A stretch of 5,989 bases of DNA from Acidobacteriota bacterium (lineage in GTDB: Bacteria; Acidobacteriota; Thermoanaerobaculia; Multivoradales; JAHEKO01). The position numbers and the translations under genes are program-made. The notes beneath the pieces are model-generated. The model was not told the DNA's origin, did not search any database, and was given only the letters and a program-made list of their open reading frames with translations. This document shows positions 5,921-5,989 of the stretch, piece after piece. The stretch covers positions 1 through 5,989 of the forward strand of contig JAHEKO010000252.1 in the NCBI GenBank assembly GCA_024638355.1, given 5' to 3'. Within the stretch, counting starts at the first letter, position 1; each line of letters opens with the position of its first letter.

Positions 5921-5989
5921 GGAGGTCGTCCCCGGCGGAGGACGGGAGTCCGGCCCGCGCGACACGGCGGAGCGAACCGGCGGCCGCAC
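5921..5989. other. Intergenic tail with no identifiable gene
   Basis: These 69 bp after the sulfatase-like stop codon contain no start codon with a supported reading frame. GGAGG directly after the stop (5921-5925) looks like a Shine-Dalgarno core, but no ATG, GTG or TTG follows at a useful distance. A short inverted repeat CGTCC/GGACG (5927-5931, 5940-5944) could be a weak terminator; the stem is only 5 bp and there is no T-run. Confidence 0.5.

Noticed and set aside
5921..5925. GGAGG after the sulfatase-like stop as a ribosome binding site for a following gene
   Set aside because: No ATG, GTG or TTG follows within a suitable distance in the remaining bases, and no other gene start in the window uses a Shine-Dalgarno sequence.
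4499..5989. 496-aa open frame on the minus strand opposite the sulfatase-like gene
   Set aside because: Low-complexity Arg/Gly/Ala-rich translation typical of antisense frames in GC-rich DNA, with no domain recognised; the plus strand has a clear family match.

Overview
This is a GC-rich (by eye roughly two thirds G+C), gene-dense bacterial chromosome segment of ordinary housekeeping or metabolic character. I see no insertion sequence, phage, CRISPR array, tRNA or rRNA. The gene mix (an M24 peptidase next to a CstA transporter, a secreted sulfatase-like hydrolase of the 'DTLRA...LGYLD' type, and a selenium pathway gene), the absence of Shine-Dalgarno sequences and the very high G+C would suit an Acidobacteriota (Thermoanaerobaculia-like) or a related deltaproteobacterial-type soil or sediment organism. 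That placement is a guess from protein style, not a demonstrated assignment.

Layout, left to right. Positions 1-324 (+) hold the C-terminal end of an M24 (Xaa-Pro aminopeptidase-like) metallopeptidase. A 110-bp spacer with three consecutive GC-rich stem-loops follows. Positions 435-2207 (+) encode a 590-aa CstA-family transporter. It converges with a minus-strand gene pair across a 22-bp gap, and both stop codons lie in the arms of one inverted repeat (2205-2232). The minus-strand pair, transcribed right to left, is selD (4481-3429) followed 47 bp later by a THUMP-domain RNA methyltransferase related to the RlmL half of RlmKL (3381-2230). A 92-bp divergent intergenic region separates selD from a secreted sulfatase or alkaline-phosphatase-superfamily hydrolase (4574-5920, +). 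The last 69 bp hold nothing I can identify.

The main result is that selD is itself a selenoprotein gene. Its reading frame is interrupted at codon 19 by an in-frame TGA (4427-4425), exactly where E. coli SelD has catalytic Cys17. A two-tier stem-loop that meets the usual bacterial SECIS description follows immediately. A standard gene caller would start the gene about 220 bases downstream at a GTG (4259) and lose the catalytic residue, the catalytic lysine and the first 74 residues. The organism must therefore carry SelA, SelB and tRNA-Sec elsewhere.

A second, softer pattern is that all four visible gene starts lack a Shine-Dalgarno sequence. Each has a TA-rich, -10-like hexamer ending 7-11 bases before the start codon, suggesting leaderless or near-leaderless transcripts. 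Functionally, the left half (peptidase plus CstA) fits use of peptides or pyruvate. The selD-methyltransferase pair fits selenium and RNA metabolism. The sulfatase-like protein has Thr instead of Cys/Ser at the nucleophile position, so it may not be a true sulfatase.
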